A DNA stretch of 64,000 bases from Amycolatopsis camponoti (lineage in GTDB: Bacteria; Actinomycetota; Actinomycetes; Mycobacteriales; Pseudonocardiaceae): positions 868,001 through 932,000 of the forward strand of contig NZ_CABVGP010000001.1 in assembly GCF_902497555.1 (NCBI RefSeq), given 5' to 3'. Of the stretch, positions 52,752 through 64,000 are shown in pieces. Both the position numbers and the translations under genes were made by a program. Positions within the stretch are counted from its first letter, which is position 1. Every line of letters starts with the position of its first letter. The notes under the pieces are model-generated. The model did no database searches, had not been told where the DNA came from, and worked only from the letters and a program-made list of their open reading frames with translations.

Positions 52752-54542
52752 GTGACGGCCGTAGCCCCCAAGCCGATCGCGACGCGCCCGTACCCCGCGC
52801 GCGAGTCGGTCAAGGGTTCGTACCTGCTGCGGTTGTTCCGCACGACGGACCACAAGCAGATCGGGATCATGTACCTGGTCACGTCGTTCGCCTTCTTCAT
52901 GGCGGGCGGCGCGATGGCCATGCTCATCCGTACCGAGCTGGCGCGACCCGGGCAGCAGTTCCTGTCGCAGGAGCAGTACAACCAGTTGTTCACCATGCAC
53001 GGCACGGTGATGCTGCTGCTGTACGCGACCCCGATCCTCTTCGGCTTCGCGAACTTCGTGCTCCCGCTGCAGATCGGCTCGCCGGACGTCGCGTTCCCGC
53101 GGCTGAACGCGTTCTCGTACTGGCTGTACCTCTTCGGCGGCCTGATCGTGCTGTCGGGCTTCCTGACGCCGGGTGGCGCCGCCGACTTCGGCTGGTTCGC
53201 CTACACCCCGCTGTCGGACGCGATCCACTCGCCGGGCGTCGGCGCGGACCTGTGGATCTCCGGCCTGGTGGTCTCCGGTCTCGGCACCATCCTCGGCGCG
53301 GTCAACATGGTCACCACCGTGGTCTGCCTGCGCGCGCCGGGCATGACGATGTACCGGATGCCGATCTTCACCTGGAACATCCTGGTGACGTCGATCCTGA
53401 TCCTGCTCGCCTTCCCGATCCTGACCGCGGCCCTGATGGGCCTGCTGGCGGACCGGCACTTGGGTGCGCATGTGTTCGACCCCGAAAACGGCGGGGTGAT
53501 CCTCTGGCAGCACCTGTTCTGGTTCTTCGGCCATCCAGAGGTCTACATCGTCGCGCTACCGTTCTTCGGGATCGTGTCTGAGATCTTCCCGGTGTTCAGC
53601 CGCAAGCCCATGTTCGGCTACAAGAGCCTGGTCTGGGCGACGCTGGCCATCGCGGCGCTGTCGGTCGCGGTGTGGGCGCACCACATGTACGCCACCGGCG
53701 CCGTGCTGCTGCCGTTCTTCTCCTTCATGACGTTCCTGATCGCGGTCCCGACCGGCGTGAAGTTCTTCAACTGGATCGGCACGATGTGGAAGGGCCAGCT
53801 GTCCTTCGAGACGCCGATGATCTTCTCGATGGGCTTCATCGTCACGTTCCTCTTCGGCGGCCTGACCGGCATCATGCTGGCCGCGCCGGCGATCGACTTC
53901 CACGTGTCGGACAGCTACTTCGTCGTCGCGCACTTCCACTACGTGCTCTACGGCACGATCGTGTTCGCCACCTTCGCCGGCATCTACTTCTGGTTCCCGA
54001 AGATCACCGGCCGGATGATGGACGAGAAGCTCGGCAAGTGGCACTTCTGGACCACGTTCATCGGCTTCCACGGCACGTTCCTCGTCCAGCACTGGCTGGG
54101 CGCGGAGGGCATGCCGCGCCGGTACGCGGACTACCTGACCAGTGACGGTTTCACCACGCTGAACACGATCTCGACGATCGGCGCGTACATCCTCGGTGCC
54201 TCGACGCTGCCGTTCATCTGGAACGTCTTCAAGAGCTACCGGTACGGCGAGATCGTCACGGTGGACGACCCGTGGGGCTACGGCAACTCGCTCGAATGGG
54301 CGACGTCCTGCCCGCCGCCGCGGCACAACTTCACCGAGCTGCCCCGGATCCGCTCCGAGCGGCCCGCGTTCGAGCTGCACTACCCGCACATGATCGAACG
54401 CATCCACAACGAGGGTGAGATCGGCTTCTTCGGGAAGCAGAAGGTCAACAGCCACTCGGCCCCGTCGCAGCTGCTCACCGAAGCGGTGATCCCGGGAGAC
54501 CACTCCAAGGACAACGCGAGCGAGCAAGGCGACGACAAGTAG
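52752..54542 (+). CDS. ctaD: Cytochrome c oxidase subunit I
   Basis: 596 residues, 12 membrane helices. Heme-copper ligands: H in [11 protein letters not shown], the HPEVY histidine-tyrosine pair in [17 protein letters not shown], and HFHYVLYG. Starts with [14 protein letters not shown]. In actinobacteria it is part of the bc1-aa3 supercomplex. GTG at 52752 chosen for GGAGG 6 nt upstream. The C-terminus is long and Lys/Asp-rich. No other oxidase subunit genes are adjacent, as in mycobacteria. Terminator follows. Confidence 0.95.
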   Translation: MTAVAPKPIATRPYPARESVKGSYLLRLFRTTDHKQIGIMYLVTSFAFFMAGGAMAMLIRTELARPGQQFLSQEQYNQLFTMHGTVMLLLYATPILFGFANFVLPLQIGSPDVAFPRLNAFSYWLYLFGGLIVLSGFLTPGGAADFGWFAYTPLSDAIHSPGVGADLWISGLVVSGLGTILGAVNMVTTVVCLRAPGMTMYRMPIFTWNILVTSILILLAFPILTAALMGLLADRHLGAHVFDPENGGVILWQHLFWFFGHPEVYIVALPFFGIVSEIFPVFSRKPMFGYKSLVWATLAIAALSVAVWAHHMYATGAVLLPFFSFMTFLIAVPTGVKFFNWIGTMWKGQLSFETPMIFSMGFIVTFLFGGLTGIMLAAPAIDFHVSDSYFVVAHFHYVLYGTIVFATFAGIYFWFPKITGRMMDEKLGKWHFWTTFIGFHGTFLVQHWLGAEGMPRRYADYLTSDGFTTLNTISTIGAYILGASTLPFIWNVFKSYRYGEIVTVDDPWGYGNSLEWATSCPPPRHNFTELPRIRSERPAFELHYPHMIERIHNEGEIGFFGKQKVNSHSAPSQLLTEAVIPGDHSKDNASEQGDDK

Positions 54543-54555
54543 CACCTGATCGAGT

Positions 54556-54594
54556 GAGCGCGTGCCCGGCTTTTGTGAAGCCGGGCACGCGCTC
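54556..54594 (+). terminator. Intrinsic terminator after ctaD
   Basis: GAGCGCGTGCCCGGCTT and AAGCCGGGCACGCGCTC form a perfect 17-bp stem with the loop TTGTG. It lies 14 bp after the ctaD stop. It is the clearest terminator of the window. Confidence 0.9.
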
Positions 54595-54654
54595 TACTTA
54601 TGTCCGCGGCCGGACCGGCAGACTGACTGTGCAGCGTCGCCGAACGAGGGATGA

Positions 54655-56663
<2,009 letters not shown>

Positions 56664-56679
56664 CCGGGTTGGAGCGGGC

Positions 56680-57084
56680 ATGGGACTCGAAGTACAGCGC
56701 GACGGCAAGCACTCCTTCGTCGGCCGCAACGACCGGGGCGCCGAGGTGCGGCTGGGCCGCACCGGCGCCGAAGGGGCGTTCTCGCCCGCGGAACTGCTGC
56801 AGATCGCGGCAGCGGGCTGCAGTGCGGTGACCGCCGAGGAGCTGATCACGCGGCGAGTGGGCGAAGACGCGAAGTTCCGCGTGGCCGTGAGTGCCGATCG
56901 CCGTGAGGGCGCTTCGGAGCTGGACGCGGTGCACGTGGCCTTCGATGTCGACGTGTCGACTTTGGCGGCGGATCAGCGGGAGGCGCTGGCCGGTGCCGTG
57001 GATCGCGCGATCGAGCGGCTGTGCACGGTGAGCCGGACGCTCAAGAAGGGGATTCCGGTGACGGAGAGCTTCCCGGAGGCCTAG
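56680..57084 (+). CDS. OsmC/Ohr-family peroxiredoxin-like protein
   Basis: 134 residues. Two redox cysteines: C47 (AAAGCSAVTAEELIT) and C115 (IERLCTVSRTLKKG). Removes organic hydroperoxides in family members. ATG at 56680, GGAG 6-9 nt upstream. Its stop TAG overlaps the convergent gene stop in a CTAG. Confidence 0.88.
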   Translation: MGLEVQRDGKHSFVGRNDRGAEVRLGRTGAEGAFSPAELLQIAAAGCSAVTAEELITRRVGEDAKFRVAVSADRREGASELDAVHVAFDVDVSTLAADQREALAGAVDRAIERLCTVSRTLKKGIPVTESFPEA

Positions 57085-57422
57085 TTCTCGCTGGATTCCC
57101 AGACCACGTAAGCCTGGTCGGCGTCGGTCGTCATGGCCTCGATGAACTTCTCGTTGTCGAAGCCGGGCAAGGACTGCAGGCGCTCGATCAGGGCGTCGGC
57201 CGCCGGGTCGCCGCTCGGGACCGCCGTGCCCTTGCCGTCCGTTCCGACCAGCATGAAGAACACGTCTTCGTTCCACGGGCCGTCGGGGATCACGCGGACC
57301 ATCACCGACGACAGGCCGGCCCACGTGACAGCTTCTTCGCTGCCGTCCGCGAGCCGCCGCCGTACGCCGGTGTCGTCGACACTGACGGTCCGGGACTGTG
57401 CGCTGGACGAATCCTGGGTCAA
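57081..57422 (-). CDS. Conserved hypothetical protein with TTG start
   Basis: 113 residues. TTG at 57422 has AGGGAG 6-7 nt upstream, a good site, so this rare start is preferred. Content: RTVSVDDTGVRRRLADGSEEAVTW, then PDGPWNEDVFFMLVGTDGKGTAVPSG. The beta-rich opening followed by an acidic helix suggests a PH-like fold. Function unknown. Confidence 0.72.
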   Translation of the reverse strand: MTQDSSSAQSRTVSVDDTGVRRRLADGSEEAVTWAGLSSVMVRVIPDGPWNEDVFFMLVGTDGKGTAVPSGDPAADALIERLQSLPGFDNEKFIEAMTTDADQAYVVWESSEN

Positions 57423-57481
57423 CCGGTGCTCCCTTTATTGCTTCGGTTGCTTCACCGTACCGGTCGGTGTTGTGGACCGCG

Positions 57482-59527
57482 TCACGCGGGCGCGGCTGCG
57501 TCCAGCCGGCGCAGCGCTTCGCGCGCGACCTTCGGGTCCATCGTCGGCCAGAACGGAGGCAGCGAAGCACGGAGGAATCCGCCGTAGCGGGCGTTCGCGA
57601 GCCGCGAATCCAGCACCGCGACCACCCCGCGGTCGCTGACCGAACGGTGCAGCCGGCCGGTGCCCTGCGCCAGCAGCAAAGCCGCGTGCGTGGCCGCCAC
57701 GGTGAGGAACCCGTTGCCGCCGCGGGCTTCCACCGCGCGCTGCCGGGCCGAGGAGACCGGGTCGTCCGGGCGCGGGAACGGGATCCGGTCGACCACCACG
57801 AGCTGCAGCGACGGACCGGGGACGTCCACGCCCTGCCACAGGCTCAGCGTGCCGAACAGGCACGTGCGGACGTCCTCGGAGAACTTCTGGACCAGCAGCG
57901 ACGTCGCGTCCTCGCCCTGGCAGAGGATCGGGAAGTCGAGCCGCTCGCGCATCTCCTCGGCCGCCTGCTTGGCCGCGCGCATCGAGGAGAACAGCCCCAG
58001 CGTGCGCCCGCCCGCGGCCTCGATCAGCTCGGCCAGTTCGTCCATTGTGGACGTCGCGAGGCCGTCGCGGCCCGGCGGCGGCAGGTGCTTGGCCAGGTAC
58101 AGGATGCCGTTCTTCCGGTGGTCGAACGGCGACCCGACGTCCAGGCCGGTCCACTTCGGGCCGGAGTCGTCGGACGGCGCTTCCTTGTCGGTCGCGGCTC
58201 CTGGCGCCTTTTCGACGCGAGCGGCCGGCGGGAGGCCCCACTGGCGCGCCATGGTGTCGAACGTCCCGCCGAGGGTCAGCGTCGCCGACGTCAGGACCGT
58301 CGTGTGCAGGTTGAAGACGCGCTCGCGCAACAGCCCGGCGACGCCCAGCGGCGCCACCTTCAGCGCCGGCGGCCGCGGGTTCGACGCGTACTTGTCGCCG
58401 GCGAGCCAGACGACGTCGCGCTGGTGCGCCTGGTCGTCGTCGAACGCCTCCAGCAGGCGGACCGCGGTGTCGTGCACCTCGTCGAGCAGCGAGCGCGCCA
58501 GCTTCCGCGCGGTGGCCCCTTCGAGGTCCTCCTTGCGATCGGATCCCAGCGACGTGATGCACCGGTGCGCGGCGTCGCGGATCGCCGGGATGGCCCCCTT
58601 CAGCGGCTGCGGCAGCTCGTCCATCCGGCCCGGGGGCAGGTCGTCGACGATCAGCGCCAGCCCGTCTCCCGCTTCCAGGAGGCTGTCGGCGACGTCGGCG
58701 TCGATCAGCTTGCCGCAGCGGCGCGCGGCCGACGCGCACATCGCGCTGGTCAGCTCGCCGGTGGCGACGGAAGTGACGCGGTCGACGAGGTCGTGCGCCT
58801 CGTCGATGATCACGACGTCGTGGTCCGGCAGGACCTGGTAGCCCTGCAGGGCGTCGATCGCCAGCAGCGCGTGGTTGGTGACGATGACGTCGGCGCGGCC
58901 GGCCTCGGCGCGGGCCTTCTCGGCGAAGCAGTCCGTGCCGATCGGGCAGCGCGAAGCGCCGAGACATTCCTTCGCCGTCACGGACACCTGGCGCCACGCC
59001 TGGTCGGTGACGCCGGGGACGAGCTCGTCGCGGTCGCCGGTTTCGGTGTCCGACGCCCACTCCCGCAGCCGCGTGACCTCCTTGCCGAGGCGCGACACCG
59101 CGAACGGATCGAAGAGCTGGGCGTCCTCCGGCTCGTCCGGCGCGCCGGAGTCCAGGCGGTGCAGGCACATGTAGTTGCGGCGGCCCTTGAGGATCGCGAA
59201 GGTCGGTTCGCGGCCCAGCGGCTTCTTCAGCGCCTTCGCCAGGCGCGGGAGATCGCGGTCGACGAGCTGGCGCTGCAACGCGATCGTCGCCGTCGAGACC
59301 ACGACGGTGGCTTCCTTCTCGACGGCGTGCCGGATCGCGGGAACGAGGTAGGCCAAGGACTTGCCGGTGCCGGTGCCGGCCTGCACGGCCAGGTGCTCGC
59401 CGGTGCGGATGGCGCGGCCGACGGCGTCCGCCATCTCGACCTGCCCCGGGCGCTCGGCACCTCCGACGGACTCCACCGCGTGGGTGAGGAGTTCGAGGAC
59501 GCCGGGGAAGTCAGTTCGAGCGGGCAC
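57482..59527 (-). CDS. dinG: DinG/XPD-type ATP-dependent DNA helicase
   Basis: 681 residues. Walker A GTGTGKS at 51-57; Walker B VVIIDEAHDLVDR; four cysteines C121, C188, C194, C200 form the FeS site (NYMCLHR, KECLGASRCPIGTDCF). C-terminal motifs GRTLGLFSSM, TGRLHRS. Superfamily 2 5'-3' helicase, repairs and restarts replication. GTG start; TAATGT (59534-59539) ends 6 nt before it: leaderless. Same neighbourhood as Rv1329c. Confidence 0.94.
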   Translation of the reverse strand: MPARTDFPGVLELLTHAVESVGGAERPGQVEMADAVGRAIRTGEHLAVQAGTGTGKSLAYLVPAIRHAVEKEATVVVSTATIALQRQLVDRDLPRLAKALKKPLGREPTFAILKGRRNYMCLHRLDSGAPDEPEDAQLFDPFAVSRLGKEVTRLREWASDTETGDRDELVPGVTDQAWRQVSVTAKECLGASRCPIGTDCFAEKARAEAGRADVIVTNHALLAIDALQGYQVLPDHDVVIIDEAHDLVDRVTSVATGELTSAMCASAARRCGKLIDADVADSLLEAGDGLALIVDDLPPGRMDELPQPLKGAIPAIRDAAHRCITSLGSDRKEDLEGATARKLARSLLDEVHDTAVRLLEAFDDDQAHQRDVVWLAGDKYASNPRPPALKVAPLGVAGLLRERVFNLHTTVLTSATLTLGGTFDTMARQWGLPPAARVEKAPGAATDKEAPSDDSGPKWTGLDVGSPFDHRKNGILYLAKHLPPPGRDGLATSTMDELAELIEAAGGRTLGLFSSMRAAKQAAEEMRERLDFPILCQGEDATSLLVQKFSEDVRTCLFGTLSLWQGVDVPGPSLQLVVVDRIPFPRPDDPVSSARQRAVEARGGNGFLTVAATHAALLLAQGTGRLHRSVSDRGVVAVLDSRLANARYGGFLRASLPPFWPTMDPKVAREALRRLDAAAPA

Positions 59528-59591
59528 AGCGACACATTAGCCGCCGCCTCCGACAAAGAGCGGCGCTCCGTCGCGAACGGGCCACTCGCGT

Positions 59592-59621
59592 CGCGGGACC
59601 TCCCGTGCGGAAGGTCCCGCG
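59592..59621 (-). terminator. Hairpin after bioY
   Basis: CGCGGGACCT and AGGTCCCGCG form a perfect 10-bp stem with a 10-nt loop. It lies 9 bp beyond the bioY stop, on the side of dinG, and likely terminates bioY. Confidence 0.7.
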
Positions 59622-59629
59622 GCGAGCAC

Positions 59630-60217
59630 TCAGTCCTGATTACGGCCGGAGACCAGCTTCCAGGTCAGCGGCAGCAGGCCGGCGGCCACGACGATCTTGA
59701 TCGCGTCCCCGACCAGGAACGGCGTCACGCCCTTGGCGAACGCCGTCGACAGGTCGAACCCGGTGGACGCCATCAGCCACGGCACGCCGAACGCGTAGAT
59801 CACGACGTTGCCGAGCACCATGGTGCCCGCGGTGCGCACCGGCGTCCGGTCGCCGCCGCGGCCGGCGAGCGCGCCGACCAGCGCGCCGGCGAAGACGAAC
59901 CCGACGATGTAGCCGGCGCTCGCGCCGGACAGGCCCGCGGTGCCGTGCTGGAACCACGGCACGCCCACGGCGCCGACGAGCAGGTACACGAGCATCGACG
60001 CGGCGCCGCGCGACATGCCGAGCGACGCGCCGACGAGCAGCGCGGCGAACGTCTGGCCGGTCATCGGCACCGGGCTGCCCGGCACCGGGATGGTCAGCTG
60101 CGCGGCGGCACCGGTGAGCACGGCACCGCCGGCGACCAGCGCGATGTCCCGGACGAGGGAGCCGGGCACGAGGTCGGCCAGCACGGGCCGCTTGCCGGCG
60201 AAGGACAGCGAAGACAC
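59630..60217 (-). CDS. bioY: Biotin transporter BioY (ECF S component)
   Basis: 195 residues from GTG at 60217, chosen for GGGAGG 4 nt upstream. Six membrane helices; GQTFAALLVGASLGMSRGAASM and LSGASAGYIVGFVFAGAL are typical. No EcfA/EcfT genes are nearby, so it works alone or with a shared module. A small TAACG-CT-CGTTA dyad lies 33 nt upstream. Confidence 0.92.
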   Translation of the reverse strand: MSSLSFAGKRPVLADLVPGSLVRDIALVAGGAVLTGAAAQLTIPVPGSPVPMTGQTFAALLVGASLGMSRGAASMLVYLLVGAVGVPWFQHGTAGLSGASAGYIVGFVFAGALVGALAGRGGDRTPVRTAGTMVLGNVVIYAFGVPWLMASTGFDLSTAFAKGVTPFLVGDAIKIVVAAGLLPLTWKLVSGRNQD

Positions 60218-60249
60218 AGAACCTCCCTGGGTGATCAGACAGCCGACGT

Positions 60250-60261
60250 TAACGCTCGTTA
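60250..60261. promoter_or_regulatory. Dyad upstream of bioY
   Basis: TAACG-CT-CGTTA, arms of 5 bp perfect. Located in the divergent bioY / secreted-protein gap. Candidate operator of a biotin regulator; identity not known. Confidence 0.4.
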
Positions 60262-60393
60262 CCTCGGGAAAAACCCGGAAGTTGCGTTCCTCACCGTCCA
60301 CTCGTCCGGGTGGACCCGATCAGGGATGGCCCCGGGCCTGCCGATGACGAAGGGGGTGACTACGAACTGTCACGCGACCGAGGAGGCCGGTGC

Positions 60394-61041
60394 ATGCGAA
60401 ACGCCAGGAAGAGGACATTCCGGTTGCTGGCGGTGACGACGCTGGCCACGCCGTTCCTGGCCGCCGCCGCGTCGGGCGCGTCCACCGGATGGGCGTCTTC
60501 CGGCGCGATCGACGTGACCATCGACAACGAGCACATCGTCACCGGTGAGCTGGCGAAATGCACCGTCGACGGTCCCTACAGCGCCCGGACGCCCGGCGGC
60601 GAGACCGGCGACATCGCGGTGTTCGGCGTCGGCGAGACCGGCTGCGGCCGGTCCGGCGCGGTGTCGGTCGCGCAGGCGTCCGGGCACCGGTTCGCGACCA
60701 GCGTGCTGAAGCGCTTCGGTGGCCCGGCGCTGTCCGTGCGCACCTACTCGGCCAAGTGCGCGACGACGGAGACCGGCAGCCTCGGCGAGGTCGCGATCGG
60801 CGCGGTCGAGGGGATCACCGTGCCCGCGCAGATCCCGCCGAACGACCGGATCGTCATCCCGGGCGGCCCGGCGGGCACCGCGCTGGCGACGGTGATCCTC
60901 AACGAGACCGTGACGCCCCAGCCGCCGGACGGCAGCCTGGTGACGCACGCGGTGCACATCAAGCTGTTCCCGCAGGGCGGCCCGGCGAGCGGCGACATCT
61001 ACCTGGGCACGGCCGCCTGCGACCCGTTCGGGAAGAAGTAG
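60394..61041 (+). CDS. Choice-of-anchor-P-like secreted protein
   Basis: 215 residues. Signal peptide (RKRTFRLLAVTTLATPFLAAAASGA) then a beta-rich domain with TVILNETVTPQPP and TAACDPF, as in the choice-of-anchor P family. Four to five cysteines. ATG at 60394; GAGGAGG 7 nt upstream. Secreted or wall-associated; function unknown. Confidence 0.75.
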   Translation: MRNARKRTFRLLAVTTLATPFLAAAASGASTGWASSGAIDVTIDNEHIVTGELAKCTVDGPYSARTPGGETGDIAVFGVGETGCGRSGAVSVAQASGHRFATSVLKRFGGPALSVRTYSAKCATTETGSLGEVAIGAVEGITVPAQIPPNDRIVIPGGPAGTALATVILNETVTPQPPDGSLVTHAVHIKLFPQGGPASGDIYLGTAACDPFGKK

Positions 61042-61055
61042 CGCCTCGGGGCCGG

Positions 61056-61700
61056 TCAAGCCGTGGCGAAGCGGCCGGCCGCCGCGACGAACTCGCCCGC
61101 CCGCGCGGCCAGGTCCGGCAGGCTGCCGCTCGGCGAGAGCGCGTCGCCCAGCAACGGGGTCGCCGCCGCGATCGCGATCGCGCCCGCTCGCAGGTAGCCC
61201 TCGACGTCGGCCAGGTGGACGCCGCCGGTCGGGACCAGCGGGACGTCCGGCAGCGGCGCCCGGATCGCGCGCAGGTAGGCGACCCCGCCCACCGCCGCGA
61301 CCGGGAACACCTTGACCGCGGCTGCGCCGAGGCGCCAGGCCTGGTCGATCTCCGTCGGCGTCAGCGCGCCGCAGACCACCGGGGTGTCCAGGTCGGCGGC
61401 GCGCTCCAGGACGGCCGGGTTCACCGTCGGCGTGATCAGGTACGCGGCGCCCGCGTCGACCGCGATGTCCACATCGGACGGTTCGCGGACGCTGCCCGCG
61501 CCGATCAGCGCGTCTTCGCCGAGAGCGAGGCGCAGCGCGGTGATCGCCGCGGGCGCGCCCGGCGTCGTCAGCGTCGCTTCGAGCAGGCGGACGCCCGCCG
61601 CGTGCAGCACCATCGCCGCGTCGGCGAAGCGGGCCGCGTCGGGCGCGCGCAGGATCGCGACCAGCCGGTGTTCGGCCAGCGAGGCCCGCAGGTCCTTCAC
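61056..61700 (-). CDS. eda: KDPG/KHG aldolase
   Basis: 214 residues. Schiff-base K130 in AAAVKVFPVAAVGG and E41 in LLEATLTTPG. Cleaves 2-keto-3-deoxy-6-phosphogluconate or 4-hydroxy-2-oxoglutarate. GTG start overlaps the pncA stop (GTGA), so it is co-expressed with NAD salvage, an odd partner for a sugar acid aldolase. Confidence 0.9.
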   Translation of the reverse strand: MKDLRASLAEHRLVAILRAPDAARFADAAMVLHAAGVRLLEATLTTPGAPAAITALRLALGEDALIGAGSVREPSDVDIAVDAGAAYLITPTVNPAVLERAADLDTPVVCGALTPTEIDQAWRLGAAAVKVFPVAAVGGVAYLRAIRAPLPDVPLVPTGGVHLADVEGYLRAGAIAIAAATPLLGDALSPSGSLPDLAARAGEFVAAAGRFATA

Positions 61701-62275
61701 TCCGCCGACCCGACGAACGCCATGCCGGTGTGGGTGACCCCGGCCTGGTCGAAGTCCTCGATCGTCGCGTCCACCGTCGGCTGCGAGCCGCCGACGGTCA
61801 GGTCCAGCAGCACCCGGACCCCGAAGCCGGCACGAGCCGCGTCGAGCGCCGTCGCGCGGACGCAGAAGTCCGTGGCGATGCCGACGACGTCGACGTCGGT
61901 GACGTCGTGCTCGCGCAGCCAGGCTTCCAGGGACTTCCCGTCGCGGGCCGCGCCCTCGAAGCCGGAGTAGGCGGCGCTGTACTCGCCCTTGGAGAAGACC
62001 TCGCCGATCGGGACGACGTCGAGCGCGGGGTGGAACGACGCGCCCGGCGTGCCGGCGACGCAGTGCACCGGCCAGCTGTCCTTGAAGTCGGGCGTCTCGC
62101 TGAAGTGGGCGCCCGGGTCGATGTGGTTGTCCCGGGTGGCCACGACGTGGCTGTACCCGCCCTCGGCGGCCTGCTTCGAGATGGCGGCGGCCGCGGCGGC
62201 CCCGCCCGGCAGGCCGAGCGAACCCCCTTCGCAGAAGTCGTTCTGCACGTCCACCACGATCAGCGCGGTACCCAT
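61697..62275 (-). CDS. pncA: Nicotinamidase/pyrazinamidase
   Basis: 192 residues. Catalytic D9, K96, C138; metal ligands D49, H51, H57, H71 (TRDNHIDPGAHF, PVHCVAG), at positions equal or nearly equal to those of M. tuberculosis PncA. Converts nicotinamide to nicotinate for NAD recycling; would also activate pyrazinamide. ATG start. Lies between pncB and eda. Confidence 0.95.
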   Translation of the reverse strand: MGTALIVVDVQNDFCEGGSLGLPGGAAAAAAISKQAAEGGYSHVVATRDNHIDPGAHFSETPDFKDSWPVHCVAGTPGASFHPALDVVPIGEVFSKGEYSAAYSGFEGAARDGKSLEAWLREHDVTDVDVVGIATDFCVRATALDAARAGFGVRVLLDLTVGGSQPTVDATIEDFDQAGVTHTGMAFVGSAE

Positions 62276-62300
62276 GGTCGGACTCCGTTTCAGAGACAGT

Positions 62301-62323
62301 GTCTTTACAAAAAGTCTTTACAA
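62301..62323. repeat. Direct repeat GTCTTTACAA between pncB and pncA
   Basis: GTCTTTACAA occurs at 62301-62310 and 62314-62323. The second copy overlaps the pncB stop codon. An AT-rich patch in GC-rich DNA; possible processing or regulator site. Confidence 0.5.
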
Positions 62324-63619
62324 GAACTGGGTCGGGATGGCGGGCTCGCCGTGAGAGAGCTTGAGGCCCTCCCACGGCAGGCTGACCAGGCCGCGGCGCA
62401 GCCGCTGCCTGGCATCGTCGAGCGTAGGCAGGTCCGCCTCCACGCGGCCACCGCGGATCAGCGGGATCTGCAGCGGGCGGTCGGTGGGCTCGGGCTCGGG
62501 CGCGCCGCCCGCCGTGGTCCACACGACCTCCTCGACCGCCGTGCCGGTGCCGCGGTGGCGCCGCAGCGCGGACTTGCGCCCGCCGCGCGACTCCTTGTGG
62601 GCGCTGCGCTTGGCGACCGGCTTGCCGTCCACCTCGACCAGCTTGTAGACCATCCCGGCGGTCGGCGCGCCGGAGCCGGTGACCACCGAGGTGCCGACGC
62701 CGTACGCGTCCACGGGCTCCGCGCGCAGCGCCGCGATGGCGTGCTCGTCGAGGTCGCCGGAGACGACGATCCGGGTGTCCTTCGCCCCGAGGGAGTCCAG
62801 CTGCTCGCGGGCGCGGCGGGCGAGCGGGCCGACGTCACCCGAGTCGATCCGGATCGCGCCCAGCTCGGGCCCGGCGACGCGGACCGCCGTCTCGATGCCG
62901 GCGGTGATGTCGTAGGTGTCGACGAGCAGCGTCGTGTCCGCACCCATCTTGTCGACCTGCGAGCGGAACGCCTCTTCCTCGCTGTCGTGCAGCAGTGTGA
63001 AGGCGTGCGCGACGGTGCCGCGCGTCGGGATTCCGTAGCGGCGCCCGGCTTCGAGGTTGGACGTCGTCGCGAAGCCGGCCAGGTAGGCGGCCCGCGCCGC
63101 CGCGACCGCCGCGTATTCGTGCGTGCGTCGCCCGCCCATCTCGATGATCGGGCGGCCGTGCGCGGCCCCGGACATCCGGGCCGCCGCGGACGCGATCGCG
63201 CTGTCGTGGTTGAGGATCGACAGCACCAGCGTCTCGAGCAGCACGCACTCGGCGAACGAGCCGGAGACGGTGAGCAGCGGCGAACCGGGGAAGTACAGCT
63301 CGCCCTCGGGGTAGCCGTCGATGTCGCCCGAGAACTCGTAGCCGGCGAGCCAGGAGAGCGTCGCGTCGTCGACGACCGCGGTCGCCTCCAGCTGCGACAG
63401 CTCGGCGTCGGTGAAGCGGAAGTCCGCGATCGCGTCGAGGACACGGGCGGTACCCGCGACGACGCCGTAGCGGCGTCCGTCCGGCAAGCGCCGGGCGAAC
63501 ACCTCGAACACGCAGGGCCGCGCGTGCGTCCCATCGGCGAGCGCGCTGCCCAGCATGGTCAGCTCGTAGTGGTCGGTGAGCAGCGCAGTGCTGGTCGTGG
63601 CCGGCTCCGGTGAACCCAT
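62318..63619 (-). CDS. pncB: Nicotinate phosphoribosyltransferase
   Basis: 433 residues. Starts [18 protein letters not shown]; conserved [27 protein letters not shown] and a [10 protein letters not shown] segment. Feeds nicotinate into NAD synthesis. ATG with TAGGCT (63626-63631) 6 nt upstream: leaderless. First gene of pncB-pncA-eda; divergent from clpS as Rv1330c/Rv1331. Confidence 0.94.
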   Translation of the reverse strand: MGSPEPATTSTALLTDHYELTMLGSALADGTHARPCVFEVFARRLPDGRRYGVVAGTARVLDAIADFRFTDAELSQLEATAVVDDATLSWLAGYEFSGDIDGYPEGELYFPGSPLLTVSGSFAECVLLETLVLSILNHDSAIASAAARMSGAAHGRPIIEMGGRRTHEYAAVAAARAAYLAGFATTSNLEAGRRYGIPTRGTVAHAFTLLHDSEEEAFRSQVDKMGADTTLLVDTYDITAGIETAVRVAGPELGAIRIDSGDVGPLARRAREQLDSLGAKDTRIVVSGDLDEHAIAALRAEPVDAYGVGTSVVTGSGAPTAGMVYKLVEVDGKPVAKRSAHKESRGGRKSALRRHRGTGTAVEEVVWTTAGGAPEPEPTDRPLQIPLIRGGRVEADLPTLDDARQRLRRGLVSLPWEGLKLSHGEPAIPTQFL

Positions 63620-63693
63620 GGGGTCAGCCTATTCACCCACATGGCCGGACCTGGCGCGGCGTACCCTGTCGCCCCCGTGACACCATGGGGTGC

Positions 63694-63993
63694 ATGTCCA
63701 TGCCTGTCGCAGCCGAGCAGACGCAGGTCGAGCCGGCCGGTGCCGAGCTCGCCGAGTCGGACACACCCTGGCGGACGGTGGTGTGGAACGACCCCGTCAA
63801 CCTGATGTCGTACGTCACGTACGTCTTCCAGAAGCTGTTCGGGTACGGGCGCGACCACGCCACCAAGCTCATGCTGGACGTGCACCACAAGGGCAAGGCG
63901 ATCGTCTCGTCCGGCACCAAGGAGAAGGTGGAGACCGACGTGGCGAAGCTCCACGCGGCGGGCCTGTGGGCCACGATGGAGCAGACCTCGTGA
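63694..63993 (+). CDS. clpS: ATP-dependent Clp protease adaptor ClpS
   Basis: 99 residues from ATG at 63694 (others at 63685 and 63700 are possible). Core: [21 protein letters not shown] and [19 protein letters not shown]. Delivers N-degron substrates to ClpAP/ClpCP. Its stop overlaps a GTG that probably starts the next gene. Confidence 0.9.
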   Translation: MSMPVAAEQTQVEPAGAELAESDTPWRTVVWNDPVNLMSYVTYVFQKLFGYGRDHATKLMLDVHHKGKAIVSSGTKEKVETDVAKLHAAGLWATMEQTS

Positions 63994-64000
63994 ACGGGTG
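63990..64000 (+). CDS. Start of next gene (possibly DUF2017)
   Basis: GTGAACGGGTG begins with a GTG overlapping the clpS stop (GTGA). In mycobacteria a DUF2017 gene follows clpS. Only 11 bases are visible. Confidence 0.35.

Noticed and set aside
57398..60436. Rightward open frame of about 1000 codons across dinG and bioY
   Set aside because: Antisense shadow; the real proteins on the other strand are clear.

Overview
The window is high-GC actinobacterial DNA. Gene order, frequent GTG starts, many apparent leaderless genes and F420/mycothiol-era family content point to a Pseudonocardiaceae member, most likely Amycolatopsis or a close relative; the genus is an inference from gene content, not from a search. 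The backbone runs parallel to a known Mycobacterium tuberculosis segment (Rv1300 to Rv1331): prmC, tsaC-type t6A synthase, wecA, atpI, atpBEFHAGDC, DUF2550 gene, cobalamin adenosyltransferase, murA, nucS, dinG, pncB, clpS. Lineage-specific genes are inserted between these anchors.

Layout. 1-3277: a truncated secreted protein and a leftward trio (GT2 glycosyltransferase, GtrA flippase, polytopic GT-C-like protein) that looks like a lipid-linked sugar modification system. 3523-9393: prmC, a repeat-rich spacer holding two copies of a 100-bp repeat with hairpins, a secreted M6 metalloprotease, then the t6A, wecA and atpI genes. 9394-17003: ATP synthase operon, with hairpins after atpB and after atpD. 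17029-20994: DUF2550, ABM monooxygenase, an AroA-like enolpyruvyl transferase, adenosyltransferase, murA. 20996-25349: a TetR-controlled SnoaL/NmrA/hydrolase module and two tandem LysE exporters. 25494-28666: two PH-like membrane proteins and meaA (ethylmalonyl-CoA mutase). 28659-35266: small regulatory and catabolic genes, NUDIX, nucS, a lipoprotein and an unusual papain-like protein. 35454-42776: sodium symporter pair, lipoprotein, dhaKLM, and a double 3-hydroxyacyl-CoA dehydrogenase. 42791-49929: trmO/deaminase/LLM operon, Lrp regulators, a PLP enzyme, FmdB, a phosphodiesterase, and an opine-dehydrogenase-like gene. 49935-50130: a precise 21-bp-period repeat array. 50167-64000: small enzymes, ctaD, serB, pth2, OsmC, dinG, bioY, a secreted protein, and the pncB-pncA-eda operon beside clpS.

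Functional links: the adenosyltransferase can feed the B12 mutase; tsaC and trmO act on the same tRNA A37 modification; AtpB-C and CtaD are the respiratory energy core; pncA/pncB are NAD salvage; MurA carries Asp at the fosfomycin cysteine position. Recurrent sequence-level patterns not explained by genes are a palindromic TCCACTGTGGA motif inside coding regions, four convergent gene pairs that share a CTAG stop overlap, and about twenty starts with a -10-like hexamer only 6-8 nt upstream. I saw no tRNA, rRNA, CRISPR, transposase or prophage.
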